A stretch of DNA of 64,000 nucleotides from Thalassospira lucentensis. Lineage in GTDB: Bacteria; Pseudomonadota; Alphaproteobacteria; Rhodospirillales; Thalassospiraceae. The stretch spans positions 124,001 through 188,000 of the forward strand of contig NZ_JAATOV010000003.1 of assembly GCF_011806425.1 (NCBI RefSeq). Reading direction: 5' to 3'. This document shows positions 25,451 to 35,174 of the stretch, piece after piece (position 1 is the stretch's first letter; every line of letters starts with the position of its first letter). The notes below the pieces were generated by a model. That model did not search any database, had not been told where the DNA came from, and saw only the letters and a program-made list of their open reading frames with translations. Position numbers and translations under genes: made by a program.

Positions 25451-26833
25451 ATGAACAAGTCGTTCGTCGAAGACAGTAGGGCAGATGCCCAACGATTCTT
25501 TGAAGAAAATTCGGATATTGAACTTATTGAACTGCTAATTCCTGACGTTAACGGCGTGTTCCGTGGCAAGCGAATCAGCAAGCAAAAATTCCTTAAAAGC
25601 TTCCACGAAGGCATCAATCTGCCGGGCTCTGTGTGCCTTGTTGATATTACCGGTGATAACCCGGAAGGAACGGGCGTTCTGTGGTCCAGTGGTGATCAGG
25701 ACAATGTCGCAAAGCCGATCCCAGGTACCTTGTGCCGCGTTCCATATGGCGAACTGCCATTGGCGCAGGTGATGATGAGCCTGTATAACCTTGATGGTAC
25801 TCCGTTCTTTGCCGATCCGCGCAATGTTTTGCAGGCGGTTGTTGATCGGATGGCCGCAGATGGTCTGTATCCAACCGTTGCCTTGGAACTTGAATTCTAT
25901 CTTGCCGACCAGAACACGGAAACCGCGGCACCATTGCCGCCGCAGCCGCTTGGTGGCGGGATTGCATCCGATGGGGTGCAAGTTTATGGCCTGCAACAGA
26001 TCGAAGATTTCGAACGGGTTCTTCATGACGCGGTTGCCGAGTTAAATCGCCAAGGTATCCCCGCTGACACCATTGTTGCCGAAGCCGGCCCCGGACAATT
26101 CGAAATCAATCTTGGGCATGTCAGTGACCCGATGATGGCGGCTGACCACGCCATGCAGCTTAAGCGCGTGGTGAAGGGTATTTCGTGGGATCACGGTGTG
26201 ACCGCGACCTTTATGGCAAAGCCGTATTCCGATCAGGCGGGCAATGGTTTGCACGTCCATGTCAGTTTGCGCGATGATGACGGCAACAATGTTATGTCGC
26301 CCAAGGGCGATGAAGAAGTGTCAGATAATCTGCGCTTTGCCATCGGTGGCCTTCAGGAAGCGATGTTTGAAAGCATGGCGATCTTTGCCCCGAACCCGAA
26401 TTCATTCCGCCGGTTCCAAAACAAGGCCTATGCGCCGATGTCGCCGAACTGGGGTTTGAATAACCGTACGGTTGCCCTGCGTATCCCGGCCGGAAGCCCA
26501 AAGGCCGCACGTGTTGAACACCGTGTGTCTGGTGCGGATGCCAACCCGTATCTGGTTTTGGCGTGTGTATTGGCTGGTGTGCATCACGGCATGAAAAACA
26601 AGATTGATCCGGGCGAACCAACGGTTGGCAATGGCTATGAGCAGCATGGCGGTAAAATCGTTCCGCGCAGCATGATTTCGGCTCTTGATCGCTTTGTTGA
26701 TGGTGACATTGTCAAAGAATATCTCGGCGAACGCTTTGTCGAAGTATTCGATATTTGCCGTCGTGCTGAATATGACGAGTTTTTCTCTGAGGTGACCCAG
26801 CTTGAATATCGCTGGTACCTTGATGCGGTCTAA
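25451..26833 (+). CDS. puuA: Gamma-glutamylputrescine synthetase (glutamine-synthetase family)
   Basis: 460 residues from the ATG at 25451 with GGGAG upstream. It is a type I glutamine-synthetase fold: N-terminal beta-grasp with LIELLIPDVNGVFRGKRI, then LELEFYLAD (metal Glu), EAGPGQFEINLGH (metal Glu pair), GNGLHVHVSL (metal His), and NRTVALRIPAG near the ammonia/substrate site. PuuA-type enzymes ligate glutamate to putrescine using ATP, the first step of the Puu pathway. Immediately downstream come a PuuR-like regulator, a PuuC-like dehydrogenase and agmatinase in the same direction. Confidence 0.88.
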   Translation: MNKSFVEDSRADAQRFFEENSDIELIELLIPDVNGVFRGKRISKQKFLKSFHEGINLPGSVCLVDITGDNPEGTGVLWSSGDQDNVAKPIPGTLCRVPYGELPLAQVMMSLYNLDGTPFFADPRNVLQAVVDRMAADGLYPTVALELEFYLADQNTETAAPLPPQPLGGGIASDGVQVYGLQQIEDFERVLHDAVAELNRQGIPADTIVAEAGPGQFEINLGHVSDPMMAADHAMQLKRVVKGISWDHGVTATFMAKPYSDQAGNGLHVHVSLRDDDGNNVMSPKGDEEVSDNLRFAIGGLQEAMFESMAIFAPNPNSFRRFQNKAYAPMSPNWGLNNRTVALRIPAGSPKAARVEHRVSGADANPYLVLACVLAGVHHGMKNKIDPGEPTVGNGYEQHGGKIVPRSMISALDRFVDGDIVKEYLGERFVEVFDICRRAEYDEFFSEVTQLEYRWYLDAV

Positions 26834-26879
26834 ACGCACATACAAACGATAAAAAGCGTCCATAGGGAAAAGAACAGGA

Positions 26880-27428
26880 ATGTCTCAAAAGGTAGGGGAT
26901 CGGTTAAAAGCTGTACGCAGCATGTACGGGCTGTCGCAGCGCGAATTGGCCCGTCGTGCCGGTGTCACCAACAGCACGATTTCAACGATCGAACAAAACC
27001 GCGTCAGCCCGTCAGTCGATAGTCTGGCAAAGGTGCTGGCAGGTATCCCCATGACCCTGATTGATTTCTTCACCGTTGATCTTGATACCGGTGAAGAAAT
27101 CTTCTTTGACAAGGATGACCTTGTCGAACTGTCCGACGGGACCATGTCAATGCGTCTTGTCGGGGCAACGCGCAAGGACCGTAATTTGCGCGTTTTGCAT
27201 GAAACCTATCCGGCAGGCGGTGACACGGGTGATAAATTGATCGTCCAAAAGGGCGAAGAAGCCGGTGTCGTCGTGCGCGGCAAACTTGAAGTGACCGTCG
27301 GGGAACGGGTCAAAATTCTTGGCCCCGGGGATGCGTATTATTTCAACGCCGAAATACCGCACCGTTTCCGAAATGTCGGTGATGGGGAATGTGAAGTGGT
27401 TAGTGCCGCCACACCCCCATCTTATTAG
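26880..27428 (+). CDS. puuR: XRE-cupin transcriptional regulator, PuuR-like
   Basis: A 182-residue regulator. An N-terminal Cro/C1 helix-turn-helix spans residues 5-60 (VGDRLKAVRSMYGLSQRELARRAG and STISTIEQNRVSPSVDSLAKVLAG). A C-terminal cupin covers about 105-180 (GEEAGVVVRGKLEVTVGE...GDAYYFNAEIPHRFRNVG). This domain pair and the length match PuuR, which represses putrescine-use genes and responds to putrescine. It lies 46 bp after puuA and 84 bp before the aldehyde dehydrogenase, so it probably regulates the operon that contains it. Confidence 0.85.
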   Translation: MSQKVGDRLKAVRSMYGLSQRELARRAGVTNSTISTIEQNRVSPSVDSLAKVLAGIPMTLIDFFTVDLDTGEEIFFDKDDLVELSDGTMSMRLVGATRKDRNLRVLHETYPAGGDTGDKLIVQKGEEAGVVVRGKLEVTVGERVKILGPGDAYYFNAEIPHRFRNVGDGECEVVSAATPPSY

Positions 27429-27512
27429 GCTGCCATAAAACCGGCAAATTACGCGTCGATCCTTTCAGAACTTGAACAAGGCCGAAAAGCGCCATCCGTC
27501 AGGAGATTTCCG

Positions 27513-29018
27513 ATGACCAATCCGTTGAATTTTGAACAATTGACTGCACAGGCTGCCAGCCTTGATATTCGTAACAAGGCGTTCATTAATGGTGCCTATG
27601 TCGATGCTGCATCGGGCAAAACGTTTGATTGCATCAGCCCGCGTGATGGTTCGGTCCTGACCAAGGTTGCCGAATGTGATGTCGAAGACGTCAATCGCGC
27701 GGTTGCATCAGCACGTGCGGTTTTCGAAAAAGGCAGCTGGTCCGAAGCCGCCCCGGCAAAGCGCAAGGCAATCTTGCTTCATTTCGCTGATCTGCTGGAG
27801 AAGAACGCCCCGGAATTGGCGTTGCTTGAAAGCCTTGATATGGGCAAGCCGATTACGCTTGCCTCGCGTGATGACTTGCCGCTTTCGTATAAATGCATTC
27901 GCTGGTACGCCGAGGCGATTGATAAGGTGTATGACGAAATTTCGCCGGGTGAAAGCAACGCGATTGGCATGATTACGCGTGAGCCGCTTGGCGTTGTCGC
28001 GGCTGTTGTGCCATGGAACTTCCCGCTGATGATGGCGGTTTGGAAACTTGGCCCGGCCTTGGCAATGGGCAATTCCATCATTCTGAAACCAGCAGAACAA
28101 TCGCCGCTGACCGCCCTTCGTGTTGCGGAAATCGCAGTCGAGGCTGGCATTCCAGAAGGCGTATTGAACGTTATTCCGGGCTTTGGTCCAACGGCGGGTA
28201 AGGCACTTGGCCTGCATGAAGATGTGGATTGCGTGACCTTTACCGGTTCTGGCGAAGTCGGAAAGCTGTTCTTGCAGTATTCCGGTCAGTCGAACATGAA
28301 ACGTGTGTGGCTGGAATGTGGGGGCAAAAGCCCAAATATCGTTCTTGCCGATTGCCCGGATTTGGATGCAGCGGCCGCGGCGGCTGCGGGTGGTATTTTC
28401 TATAATCAGGGTGAAGTTTGCACAGCGGGTTCGCGCCTGATTGTTGAAGAAAGCATCAAAGACGAATTGATCGAAAAAGTCATCGCGGCGGGGGCGAAAA
28501 TGCAGCCGGGCGATCCGCTGGATCCGAAAACCGAAATGGGCGCGATTGTTGACGAAAGTCAGATGAACCGCGTTCTGGGCTATATCGAAAAAGGATCGTC
28601 CGAAGGTGGCGTTCTGCGCACCGGTGGTAAACGCGCGCGGACTGAAACCGGTGGGTATTATGTCGAACCGACCGTCTTTGACGGGATCAAGAACGACATG
28701 ACCATCGCCAAGGAAGAAATCTTTGGCCCGGTTCTGTCGGTGATCTCGGTAAAAGATTGGAAAGAAGCCGTGCAGACGGCAAACGACACCCCGTTTGGTT
28801 TGGCCGCGGCTGTTTGGACTCGTGACATCAATAAGGCGCATCTGACCGCGAAAAAACTGCGTTCTGGTCTGGTTTGGGTCAATTGCTGGGACGGTGGTTC
28901 CATCACCATGCCGTTTGGCGGGTACAAGCAATCGGGGACGGGGCGTGACCGTTCGTTGCATGCACTTGATAAATATTGTGAAATCAAATCAACGTGGATT
29001 GCCCTTGGCGACGCGTAA
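27513..29018 (+). CDS. puuC: Gamma-glutamyl-gamma-aminobutyraldehyde dehydrogenase-like ALDH
   Basis: A 501-residue ALDH. Features: NKAFINGAYVDAASGKTFD start, VVPWNFPLMMAVWKLGPALAMGN, VWLECGGKSPNIV with the general-base Glu, FYNQGEVCTAGSRLIVEES with the nucleophilic Cys, EEIFGPVLSVI, and the end VWVNCWDGGSITMPFGGYKQSG. These are close to PuuC, which oxidises gamma-glutamyl-gamma-aminobutyraldehyde to gamma-glutamyl-GABA, and to related omega-aminoaldehyde dehydrogenases. GGAG precedes the ATG. Operon position between puuR and speB supports putrescine catabolism. The next enzyme, PuuD, was not found in the window. Confidence 0.85.
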   Translation: MTNPLNFEQLTAQAASLDIRNKAFINGAYVDAASGKTFDCISPRDGSVLTKVAECDVEDVNRAVASARAVFEKGSWSEAAPAKRKAILLHFADLLEKNAPELALLESLDMGKPITLASRDDLPLSYKCIRWYAEAIDKVYDEISPGESNAIGMITREPLGVVAAVVPWNFPLMMAVWKLGPALAMGNSIILKPAEQSPLTALRVAEIAVEAGIPEGVLNVIPGFGPTAGKALGLHEDVDCVTFTGSGEVGKLFLQYSGQSNMKRVWLECGGKSPNIVLADCPDLDAAAAAAAGGIFYNQGEVCTAGSRLIVEESIKDELIEKVIAAGAKMQPGDPLDPKTEMGAIVDESQMNRVLGYIEKGSSEGGVLRTGGKRARTETGGYYVEPTVFDGIKNDMTIAKEEIFGPVLSVISVKDWKEAVQTANDTPFGLAAAVWTRDINKAHLTAKKLRSGLVWVNCWDGGSITMPFGGYKQSGTGRDRSLHALDKYCEIKSTWIALGDA

Positions 29019-29075
29019 TTGGATTTGGGTTCTGGATTGCGATCCGAACCGTCATTCAAAGATAAGGAATGAAAC

Positions 29076-30044
29076 ATGAGCAGTACCGGCGTGATTGATA
29101 CCAAGGGCGGCGATAACGCCTTTACGGCAAAGTCCGTGCATCAAAACACCAGCGAGCCGATGTATTCCGGCGCATTGTCATTTATGCGCCGTAAATATTC
29201 GCGCGATTTGGCGGGCATTGATGTGGCCGTGACCGGTATTCCCTATGACCTGGCGACCTCAAGCCGACCGGGCACGCGTCTTGGCCCGCAAGGGGTGCGC
29301 CGTGCATCGGCCAATTTGGCATGGGCACCGCACTTTCCGTCTGGTCGCGATATCTTTGCCGAATTGGCTGTGATTGATTACGGCGATATGGTCATTGACC
29401 CGGGCCACCCGGAAAAACTGCCTGAGATGATCGAAGATCACGCACGCGATATTGTTCAATCAGGTGCCAAAATGCTGACCATCGGTGGGGATCACTTCAT
29501 CACCTATCCGGTGCTTAAAGCCCATGCTGAAAAGTATGGCGATGGCATTTCGCTGATCCAGTTTGATGCCCATTCCGATACATGGGAAGACGACGGTGAT
29601 CGCATCGATCATGGTACGATGTTCTGGCATGCGGCCCAAAAGGGCATTGTCGATCCGTCAAAATCCATTCAGGTCGGTATTCGCACCCACAATGAGTCAA
29701 CGCATGGATTTAACATCCTGTATGGCCCGGATGTGCAGGCAATGTCGATTGATGCCATTGTTGCGAAAATCAAGGAAACGGTCGGCGATCGTCCGGCTTA
29801 CATTACCTTTGACATTGATGGTCTTGATCCGTGCTATGCGCCGGGCACCGGAACGCCGGTGTTGGGCGGGTTGACCAGCCATCAGGCAGTGTCGATCCTG
29901 CGCGGGCTTGCCGGGAATATCAACCTGATCGGCAGTGACGTTGTGGAAGTTTCCCCGCCTTATGATGTTTCGGATATTACATCACTGGCGGGTGCGACGA
30001 TGGCGTGGGAAATGTTGAATATCCATGCTGCGAACCGCAAATAA
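29076..30044 (+). CDS. speB: Agmatinase (ureohydrolase family)
   Basis: A 322-residue ureohydrolase with the three metal-binding motifs: GGDHFITYPVL, QFDAHSDTWED and TFDIDGLDPCYAPGTGTPVLGG. The N-terminal YDLATSSRPGTRLGPQGVRRAS is typical of agmatinases. It hydrolyses agmatine to putrescine and urea, feeding the PuuA/SpuC routes encoded alongside. Close relatives hydrolyse guanidinobutyrate or guanidinopropionate, which cannot be excluded. It lies 57 bp after puuC with AAGGAA before the start, and is followed by a strong terminator, marking the end of the puuA-puuR-puuC-speB run. Confidence 0.88.
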   Translation: MSSTGVIDTKGGDNAFTAKSVHQNTSEPMYSGALSFMRRKYSRDLAGIDVAVTGIPYDLATSSRPGTRLGPQGVRRASANLAWAPHFPSGRDIFAELAVIDYGDMVIDPGHPEKLPEMIEDHARDIVQSGAKMLTIGGDHFITYPVLKAHAEKYGDGISLIQFDAHSDTWEDDGDRIDHGTMFWHAAQKGIVDPSKSIQVGIRTHNESTHGFNILYGPDVQAMSIDAIVAKIKETVGDRPAYITFDIDGLDPCYAPGTGTPVLGGLTSHQAVSILRGLAGNINLIGSDVVEVSPPYDVSDITSLAGATMAWEMLNIHAANRK

Positions 30045-30069
30045 TCTTTTGCCATAGGTGTTTAGCGAT

Positions 30070-30110
30070 CAGGGCCGGTTTCATTAAATGAAACCGGCCC
30101 TTGTTTTTTC
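30070..30110 (+). terminator. Intrinsic terminator after speB
   Basis: AGGGCCGGTTTCATT pairs with AATGAAACCGGCCCT in a near-continuous stem (30071-30085 with 30087-30101), followed by a T run. Confidence 0.92.
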
Positions 30111-30156
30111 AAAATGCTGTGGTCTTATAACGACAAAATAAATCAAGGAGGATGAC

Positions 30157-30741
30157 ATGAAAGATATCGCAATTTCTATGCTGACAATTTGCGGCATTGA
30201 CGAGCTGCCGACCCATCGTAGCAATGCGGTTTCCCATGTGTTGTCCATGATTGATCCGGATCGTGATGATCCCGATGTTTTTACGTTTTACAGCCCACAT
30301 GAACGCACCTTGCTGCGGTTTCACGATGTCATTGATGACAAACCTGACATGGTTGCGCCAACGCCAGAAACGGTCGAAGAAATTTTGCGCTTTGGTGAAG
30401 GCTTGAAAAGCACCGTCGATCAGCGGTCAACCGGCCATTTGCTTGTCCATTGTCATATGGGGGTTTCGCGCTCGACCGCGGCGATGCTGATCTTGATGGC
30501 GCAAGCACAGCCTGACCTTGACGAAGACAGCCTGTTTAACCGACTTCGGAGCATTCGGTCGATTGCGTGGCCGAATTCACGCATGATCGGTTATGCCGAT
30601 GATTTGCTGAAACGCAATGGTCGATTGGTTGCAGCCCTGCATCGTCATTACCGCGCACAGCTTGATCGCGATCCGACGTTTGATGAATGGATGCGGTCAC
30701 TTGGTCGGGGCCGCGAAGTTGATCAAGGTTGGGCGGTCTAA
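30157..30741 (+). CDS. Tyrosine/dual-specificity phosphatase-like protein
   Basis: A 194-residue protein with the CX5R active-site loop VHCHMGVSRSTAAML near residue 101, where the Cys is the nucleophile and the Arg binds phosphate. The upstream strand TGHLLVH and an early Asp-rich segment (DVIDDKPDM) fit the compact protein-tyrosine-phosphatase fold. A strong AAGGAGG precedes the ATG. Such stand-alone bacterial proteins are often annotated as protein-tyrosine-phosphatase-like without known substrate. The gene stands alone between a terminator and the sugar-kinase gene. Confidence 0.75.
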   Translation: MKDIAISMLTICGIDELPTHRSNAVSHVLSMIDPDRDDPDVFTFYSPHERTLLRFHDVIDDKPDMVAPTPETVEEILRFGEGLKSTVDQRSTGHLLVHCHMGVSRSTAAMLILMAQAQPDLDEDSLFNRLRSIRSIAWPNSRMIGYADDLLKRNGRLVAALHRHYRAQLDRDPTFDEWMRSLGRGREVDQGWAV

Positions 30742-30902
30742 GGCGATAAAATGCCGTCTTTTGACAGCTAGGAAGCAGGGGCGTTTCCCAAGACGTCCCT
30801 AATTCCTTTGCGTGATCAATTGAATCGATTTAAAAGCGGTGCGTCCCACAGCAAATGATACGATCCCGGGCGTTGTCCGGGTGATAAAAACGGAGAAATG
30901 CG

Positions 30903-31862
30903 ATGACGGCAAAAGCTGTTTGCCTTGGGGAACTTCTGATCGATTTTGTACCGACTGTGACCGGAACCGGTCTTGCTGATGCGCCGGCATTTGCCAAGGC
31001 GGCAGGCGGGGCACCGGGCAATGCGGCGGTGGGATTGCAGCGACTTGGCATTGAAACCGGGTTTATCGGTAAGTTGGGCGATGACGCCTTTGGTCATTTT
31101 CTGGTCGATACCCTTAAAGGTGCCGATGTTGATACATCCGGTATCGTCCTGACCAAGGAAGCGTTGACCGGGCTTGCATTTGTGTCGTTGCGTGCTGATG
31201 GGGAACGTGAATTTTCGTTTTATCGCAGCCCGTCGGCGGACATGCTGTTGTGTCCCGCCGATCTTGATCAGGATATGCTGAAATCTGCGGATTTGTTCCA
31301 TTACGGAACGCTTTGCATGATTGATGATGATCCGCGTGCCGCGACGCTTGAGGCGATCCGGATTGCGCGCGAAAACGGTGCGATTATTTCCTGTGATCCG
31401 AACTTGCGCTTGCCGCTGTGGCCAAGCGAAGAAAAAGCACGTGAAATCTTGCGCCTTGCGATCCGTCAGGCCGATGTCGTTAAAATGTCGGACGAGGAAA
31501 TCATTTTCGTGTCGGGCAAGGATGACCTTGAAGAAGGCATTCGCGACCTGTGGTCGGATCAATGGCGTGCGCTTATTGTGACATATGGTCCCAAAGGATC
31601 GCGGTTCATCACGCCGGAATTTGATGGCTTTGTTCCGTCGTACAAAATCACCGCTGTTGATGCGACTGGGGCAGGGGATGGCTGCACGGCGGGATTCCTG
31701 TCGCGGTTGTTAAAAGACCCGGCCTTGCTGGGATCAGAAGAAAAGCTTCGCAGCGCATGTGCCTTTGCCAATGCGGTGGGCGCGATTACCGCGACCAAAC
31801 GCGGTGCGATCAACGCGCTTCCGACCGAAAAAGAGGTCGTAGCGTTTCTTTCCGAACACTAG
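30903..31862 (+). CDS. PfkB-family carbohydrate kinase, fructokinase-like
   Basis: A 319-residue ribokinase-fold kinase. The first PfkB signature is GGAPGNAAVGLQRLG near residue 36, and the second is VDATGAGDGCTAGFLSRLL near residue 250, holding the catalytic Asp and the anion hole. CDPNLRLPLWPSEEKAREIL is typical of bacterial fructokinases (ScrK-like). Predicted reaction: fructose + ATP to fructose 6-phosphate, the substrate of Pgi encoded 142 bp downstream on the same strand. CGGAGA precedes the ATG. Other ketose or deoxy-sugar substrates remain possible. Confidence 0.8.
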   Translation: MTAKAVCLGELLIDFVPTVTGTGLADAPAFAKAAGGAPGNAAVGLQRLGIETGFIGKLGDDAFGHFLVDTLKGADVDTSGIVLTKEALTGLAFVSLRADGEREFSFYRSPSADMLLCPADLDQDMLKSADLFHYGTLCMIDDDPRAATLEAIRIARENGAIISCDPNLRLPLWPSEEKAREILRLAIRQADVVKMSDEEIIFVSGKDDLEEGIRDLWSDQWRALIVTYGPKGSRFITPEFDGFVPSYKITAVDATGAGDGCTAGFLSRLLKDPALLGSEEKLRSACAFANAVGAITATKRGAINALPTEKEVVAFLSEH

Positions 31863-32004
31863 AAAAAAATATCCATCAGGACGTGGCGGCGGCCCCATCG
31901 CCGCCACATAATTTTGCCTAAACTTTCCCACATGGTTTGAGCACATGCTAACCTGATTGGCATGATGTTTTGTTGTGACTTAATTTGAATTTGGCGAGGG
32001 TGCG

Positions 32005-33651
32005 ATGTCCGCAGAAAAACTGACCGTTACTTGGGAAAAACTTGATCATCTGGGTGCGGAAGTTTCTGAAAACCTGAACCTGCGTAAGGCATTTGTCGAT
32101 GATACTGATCGGTTTGACCGGTACAGCGCGGCACTGAATGATCTGTTTGTCGATTATTCAAAAAACCTGATTACGGATGACGTGATGGCGGCCCTTGTCG
32201 ATCTGGCAAAGGCGGCGGAGGTTGAATCCTGGCGTGACCGGATGTTTGCCGGGGATCGGATCAACGTTACCGAAAACCGCGCTGTGCTTCATACCGCTTT
32301 GCGTAAACTGGATGGCGGTCCGGTTATGGTGGATGGCGTTGATGTCATGCCTGACGTCAAAGGCGTTCTGGCCCGGTTAAAGGATTTCGCAACCCGCGTT
32401 CATTCCGGCGCATGGAAGGGCCATACCGGCAAGAAAATCACCGATGTGGTTAATATCGGGATTGGCGGATCGGACCTTGGCCCGGTGATGGTCAATGAAG
32501 CCCTGCGTCCCTATCACGTGGAGGGCATTCGCTGCCATTTTGTATCGAACGTTGACGGCGCGCATATTGTCGATACGCTCAAAGACCTTGATGCGGAAAC
32601 GACGCTTTTCATTATTGCATCGAAAACCTTCACCACCGATGAAACCCTGACCAATGCTTATTCCGCGCGTGATTGGCTGATCAAGGCACTTGGGGATGAG
32701 GCGGCAGTCGCCAAGCACTTTGTCGCGGTTTCAACCGCCCTTGATAAGGTCGCGGCATTTGGGATCGATACCGACAATGCGTTTGGTTTCTGGGACTGGG
32801 TTGGTGGGCGCTATAGCCTGTGGTCAGCGATTGGGCTGCCGATCATTCTTGCTGTTGGATATGACAAGTTTGAAGAATTGCTGCGCGGTGCGCAGTCGAT
32901 GGATACCCACTTTAGAACAGCCCCGCTTGAAACCAATATTCCAGTGATCTTGGCCCTGATTGGGGTGTGGTATCGCAATGTATTGGGCGCATCAAGTCAG
33001 GCAATCTTGCCCTATGATCAGCATCTTTCGCGTTTGCCGGCTTATTTGCAGCAAGCAGATATGGAAAGTAACGGCAAATCGGTCACCCGCGATGGTCAAC
33101 CGATTGCCTATGAAACCGGCCCAATCATTTGGGGCGAACCGGGCACGAACGGTCAGCATGCATTTTATCAGCTGATCCATCAGGGCACGGAACTGATCCC
33201 GGTTGATTTCTTGGTCGCGGCGAATGCGCTGCATCCGTTGTCAAACCACCACGAAAAGTTGGTTACCAACTGCTTTGCCCAGGCCGAAGCCCTGATGCGG
33301 GGCAAGACCGAGGATGAAGTCCGCGAAGAACTGGCTGGTGGTGACCTTTCCCCGGCCGAGATTGATGTTCTTGCGCCGCAAAAGGTCTTTGCCGGTAATA
33401 AGCCAAGCACCATGATCCTGTATAAGCAGCTTGATCCCTTCACGCTTGGCCGATTGGTGGCGATGTATGAACATAAAATCTTTGTTCAGGGCATCATCTG
33501 GAATGTGAATTCCTATGACCAGTGGGGCGTTGAACTTGGCAAACAATTGGCCAAGGAACTGCTGCCGATGGTGCAGGGCACAGAAGATGCTGCTTCACGC
33601 GATGCATCAACTGCAGGCCTGATTAAGCGGTTGTCTTCCCTTCGGGGTTAA
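32005..33651 (+). CDS. pgi: Glucose-6-phosphate isomerase
   Basis: A 548-residue phosphoglucose isomerase that interconverts glucose 6-phosphate and fructose 6-phosphate. Motifs in order: [46 protein letters not shown] with PGI signature residues, [12 protein letters not shown] and [13 protein letters not shown] with the catalytic His. The length is usual for the large bacterial form. GCGAGGG precedes the ATG. It follows the fructokinase-like gene and ends at a terminator shared with the convergent DUF2256 gene. A glucose-type ABC transporter at 39-43 kb supports a sugar-use region. Confidence 0.96.
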   Translation: MSAEKLTVTWEKLDHLGAEVSENLNLRKAFVDDTDRFDRYSAALNDLFVDYSKNLITDDVMAALVDLAKAAEVESWRDRMFAGDRINVTENRAVLHTALRKLDGGPVMVDGVDVMPDVKGVLARLKDFATRVHSGAWKGHTGKKITDVVNIGIGGSDLGPVMVNEALRPYHVEGIRCHFVSNVDGAHIVDTLKDLDAETTLFIIASKTFTTDETLTNAYSARDWLIKALGDEAAVAKHFVAVSTALDKVAAFGIDTDNAFGFWDWVGGRYSLWSAIGLPIILAVGYDKFEELLRGAQSMDTHFRTAPLETNIPVILALIGVWYRNVLGASSQAILPYDQHLSRLPAYLQQADMESNGKSVTRDGQPIAYETGPIIWGEPGTNGQHAFYQLIHQGTELIPVDFLVAANALHPLSNHHEKLVTNCFAQAEALMRGKTEDEVREELAGGDLSPAEIDVLAPQKVFAGNKPSTMILYKQLDPFTLGRLVAMYEHKIFVQGIIWNVNSYDQWGVELGKQLAKELLPMVQGTEDAASRDASTAGLIKRLSSLRG

Positions 33652-33676
33652 GGTGCAGCGAGGTTAAAGTGATTTC

Positions 33677-33874
33677 TTAAAAGTGCGGCGTGTGCGATGG
33701 CGTGTGCCGCACTTTTTGTTTGCTGTTGTTGCGGCATCTATCTGAGCAATAGCGAACCGTGTCCCAGCAATTGTGCCATTTCCGACGCCATGAAAATGGT
33801 CGGTTACAGACCGGGCAGACCTTGTGCGGAAGGTCTGCCTTTTTGGTTTGCGGGCCATTTGCATTGCGTGGCAT
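33677..33874 (-). CDS. DUF2256 zinc-ribbon-like small protein
   Basis: A 65-residue protein with CPVCNRPFSWRRKW and, after 13 more residues, RYCSDRCRNNSK. This four-Cys pattern identifies the DUF2256 family, probably a small zinc-binding module. Family members are frequently encoded near photolyase/cryptochrome genes and FAD-dependent oxidoreductases. Here a renalase-like flavoprotein is next door and an FeS-type photolyase lies 11 kb away. The molecular role is unknown. Confidence 0.85.
   Translation of the reverse strand: MPRNANGPQTKKADLPHKVCPVCNRPFSWRRKWHNCWDTVRYCSDRCRNNSKQKVRHTPSHTPHF
33679..33718. terminator. Intrinsic terminator after pgi
   Basis: AAAGTGCGGC pairs with GCCGCACTTT (about 33680-33689 with 33706-33715), followed by T residues. 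It overlaps the end of the convergent DUF2256 coding region. Confidence 0.8.
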
Positions 33875-33919
33875 GAGACTCTGACCTTGGTTGTCCGAGT
33901 TGCTTTTGGCGATTTGCGC

Positions 33920-34990
33920 TTAGCCGATCAGCGTTTCCATCAGGGCATGGGCGGCGGTTTGGCCACTGCGCCACGCTGTTTCAACCCGTGCGCCAAGACA
34001 CCAGTCACCCGCGGCAATCACCCGGCCATTCATCCCACTCAGATAGCTTTTGCCAAGCGGGACTTCGGTGCGGGCATAGCGCCAGCGGTGGGCGTTCACA
34101 CTATGCAATTCAGGCAGTTTGACGCCACTTGCGGTACGAAGAGCTGCCAGCAGTTTTTCAATCACCTGATCCTTGTCGTCTTCAAGGTGGTCACGCGACC
34201 ATTGCGGTGTGGCATGAAGCACCCACGGATCTGGTGTTCGGGTGTGAAAGGCATCGTCATGTTGGCTGCTGCGTGCGGCCCAACTGATTTCCGGCGATGG
34301 ATAGAGCATGGCATCAAATGCGGTTGGCAAGGGTTGCTCAAACGCGACCATGACCGCCCAACATGGCGCCATAACCACATCGGCAATCGGATCAAATCGC
34401 GCGCTCAGCGGATGCAAAAGATCATATGTTTGTGGTGCCGGGGACGAAACGATCACCCCATCAAACGGACCAAACGTTCCTTCAAGATCATCATGCAGCA
34501 TAAAGTGACGTGGGCCTGATGGTTCAATTTCCGTGATGCGGTGCTGCTTTTTGATATCAAAGGATGCCAATAGCGGATGGATCAATTTATTCATCTGTGG
34601 TGCGCCCTGAAACCAGTGATCGATCGCAAGATTGCCTTCGGTGCTGGTGTGTGCGGTTTGTTCCAATTGTGTTTGGGGGGCAGCATTATCCCGGGCAGGG
34701 GTGATTATCCCGTTTTCCGGGGCGCCGCGATGAAGGTTGGGCCGCCAGTTGCGCGCCGATTTATGTTCGGTTGCTTGTTGCAGATATGCGTCAAATCCCG
34801 GATTGCGCGCCGTGACATATTGCGCCCCATGGTTAAAATGACCAAAGTCCGTGCGGCGCGATGCCAACCGGCCACCAAGACCACGGCTTTTTTCAAAAAC
34901 AGTTACCTCCATCCCGACCTGATGCAGTGTGCTGGCGGCTTTTAATCCGGCCATTCCCGCGCCGATGACAGCAATTTTGATCTGGGGCAT
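33920..34990 (-). CDS. Renalase-like NAD(P)/FAD-dependent oxidoreductase
   Basis: A 356-residue flavoprotein with FAD site IAVIGAGMAGLKAASTLHQVG followed by VTVFEKSRGLGGRLASRRTD and FNHGAQYVTAR. These are the hallmarks of the small amine-oxidase-like group that includes bacterial renalase, which oxidises isomeric dihydro-NAD(P)H. The C-terminal end (GRVIAAGDWCLGARVETAWRSGQTAAHALM) binds the flavin again. It is on the same strand upstream of DUF2256 with 45 bp between. Function in repair of damaged nicotinamide cofactors is inferred from family only. Confidence 0.78.
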   Translation of the reverse strand: MPQIKIAVIGAGMAGLKAASTLHQVGMEVTVFEKSRGLGGRLASRRTDFGHFNHGAQYVTARNPGFDAYLQQATEHKSARNWRPNLHRGAPENGIITPARDNAAPQTQLEQTAHTSTEGNLAIDHWFQGAPQMNKLIHPLLASFDIKKQHRITEIEPSGPRHFMLHDDLEGTFGPFDGVIVSSPAPQTYDLLHPLSARFDPIADVVMAPCWAVMVAFEQPLPTAFDAMLYPSPEISWAARSSQHDDAFHTRTPDPWVLHATPQWSRDHLEDDKDQVIEKLLAALRTASGVKLPELHSVNAHRWRYARTEVPLGKSYLSGMNGRVIAAGDWCLGARVETAWRSGQTAAHALMETLIG

Positions 34991-35174
34991 GAAACTGATC
35001 CTGTTTGGTTGGGGCGGACAAATAAATGGTGTAGCTTTTGGTACGCGCGCTAAAGCCGATTGGAGCAGTCTTGCCGAAAAGATAATTATGTAATTGTCAT
35101 TCGTGCGTCATGAAATTGTCACGAAAAACCAGCAGGTTGTCGGCATTGTTAAATATAATGATTTAGGGGAAATT

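Noticed and set aside
27708..28961. Minus-strand ORF of 417 codons opposite puuC
   Set aside because: Low-complexity Arg/Phe/Gln-rich product with no motif; puuC on the other strand has an intact active site.
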